The notes under the pieces: generated by a model | Database searches by the model: none | Seen by the model: the letters and a program-made list of their open reading frames with translations, nothing else | Told to the model about the DNA's origin: nothing | Origin: DAIPKP01 sp964539095 | GTDB taxonomy: Bacteria > Synergistota > Synergistia > Synergistales > Aminiphilaceae | Direction: 5' to 3' | Length of the DNA: 31,909 bases | NCBI GenBank assembly: GCA_964539095.1 | Contig: CAZIFL010000036.1 | Span: 1-31,909, forward strand | Made by a program: the position numbers and the translations under genes | Shown: piece after piece, positions 31,701-31,909 of the stretch | How positions within the stretch are numbered: the stretch's first letter is position 1 | Layout: each line of letters begins with the position of its first letter

Positions 31701-31748
31701 GCATGTACCACTAGTGGGCTGTTCCACGTTATAGTGTGATCTTGGATG

Positions 31749-31822
31749 GGAGCCTCCGCTTGTGTGTTCCCTCTGCTCCGAAAGTGGCGAAACCGCTCCC
31801 TTGCTTTGCTGCTCCGAACCGT
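31749..31822. repeat. Right copy of the ~74-bp terminal inverted repeat
   Basis: This is the reverse complement of 1-73 at about 88% identity, beginning 48 bases after the LUD gene stop. Just upstream, near 31719-31732, is the GTGG-GCTGTT-CCAC hairpin, related to the CTGTTT hairpin beside the left copy. Confidence 0.8.
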
Positions 31823-31823
31823 C

Positions 31824-31880
31824 GCCCCAGACGCGCCGTCCATGGCGCGACTGGGGCTTGCTGGCACGTCCTGTGCCAGC
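31824..31880. repeat. Two strong hairpins beyond the right repeat
   Basis: GCCCCAG-A-CGCGCC (31824-31837) pairs with GGCGCG-A-CTGGGGC (31844-31857). GCTGGCAC (31860-31867) pairs with GTGCCAGC (31873-31880). They may be part of the same dispersed repeat as 31749-31822 or a transcript end. The spurious reverse reading frame here is not a gene. Confidence 0.7.
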
Positions 31881-31909
31881 ACCGGTTCTCCGCGACGCAA
31901 AGCTGCACT

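Noticed and set aside
31697..31900. Minus-strand ORF of 67 codons at the right end
   Set aside because: It lies wholly in the terminal repeat and hairpins and has no start signal or protein-like pattern.
1..31909. tRNA, rRNA and known riboswitches
   Set aside because: I looked for cloverleaf ends, conserved rRNA segments and familiar riboswitch cores on both strands and found none I could support.

Overview
The window is a G+C-rich (mid to high 50s percent by eye), gene-dense stretch of a bacterial chromosome. The gene mix is that of an anaerobe that ferments amino acids or organic acids: citrate lyase, aconitase with monomeric NADP-isocitrate dehydrogenase, a ferredoxin-like aldo/keto reductase, a MOFRL glycerate kinase, a LUD protein and a secreted DUF2993 protein. 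I suspect Synergistota. That is an impression from gene content and is not proven by any marker in the window. I see no rRNA, tRNA, CRISPR array, phage or intact insertion sequence.

Layout. (1) 155-4191, minus: an EAL-CBS-GGDEF cyclic-di-GMP protein translationally coupled to a methyl-accepting chemotaxis protein. (2) 4295-7155, minus: glycerate kinase, 3-methyladenine DNA glycosylase (tag) and an L,D-transpeptidase, closed by a strong terminator. (3) 7334-10206, plus: a sigma70-like promoter, a small Phe-rich leader ORF, two different D-Ala-D-Ala-ligase-like ATP-grasp enzymes and a GNAT acetyltransferase, then a terminator. This is a compact putative peptide or amide biosynthesis operon of unknown product. 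(4) 10271-11269, minus: an orphan glycine betaine/choline-type binding protein. (5) 11493-13438, plus: a MntA/HepT toxin-antitoxin pair and an Fe-S aldo/keto reductase. (6) 13435-21101, minus: citDEF, icd and acn. The acn leader carries a small ORF whose stop abuts a terminator-like hairpin. (7) 21158-21991, minus: the secreted DUF2993 protein.

(8) 22251-27359 is an accessory island: hicAB, a broken subtilase remnant with a homopolymer frameshift, a DUF1778/TacT-like pair with a clear promoter and operator, an AbiEi/AbiEii pair and an orphan HicB. Two copies of a ~160-bp repeat lie at or just beyond the ends of two of these loci, and one palindromic MITE-like element is present. (9) 27459-29339, minus: niaR and a niaP-like transporter (niacin uptake). 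(10) 29456-31700: an unrecognised tail-anchored protein, a small His-rich protein and a LUD-domain protein.

The two ends of the window carry ~74-bp copies of one repeat in inverted orientation. The right copy is followed by two strong hairpins.

The best candidates for undescribed biology are the ATP-grasp/ATP-grasp/GNAT operon with its leader ORF, the acn leader, and the repeat-flanked toxin-antitoxin island.
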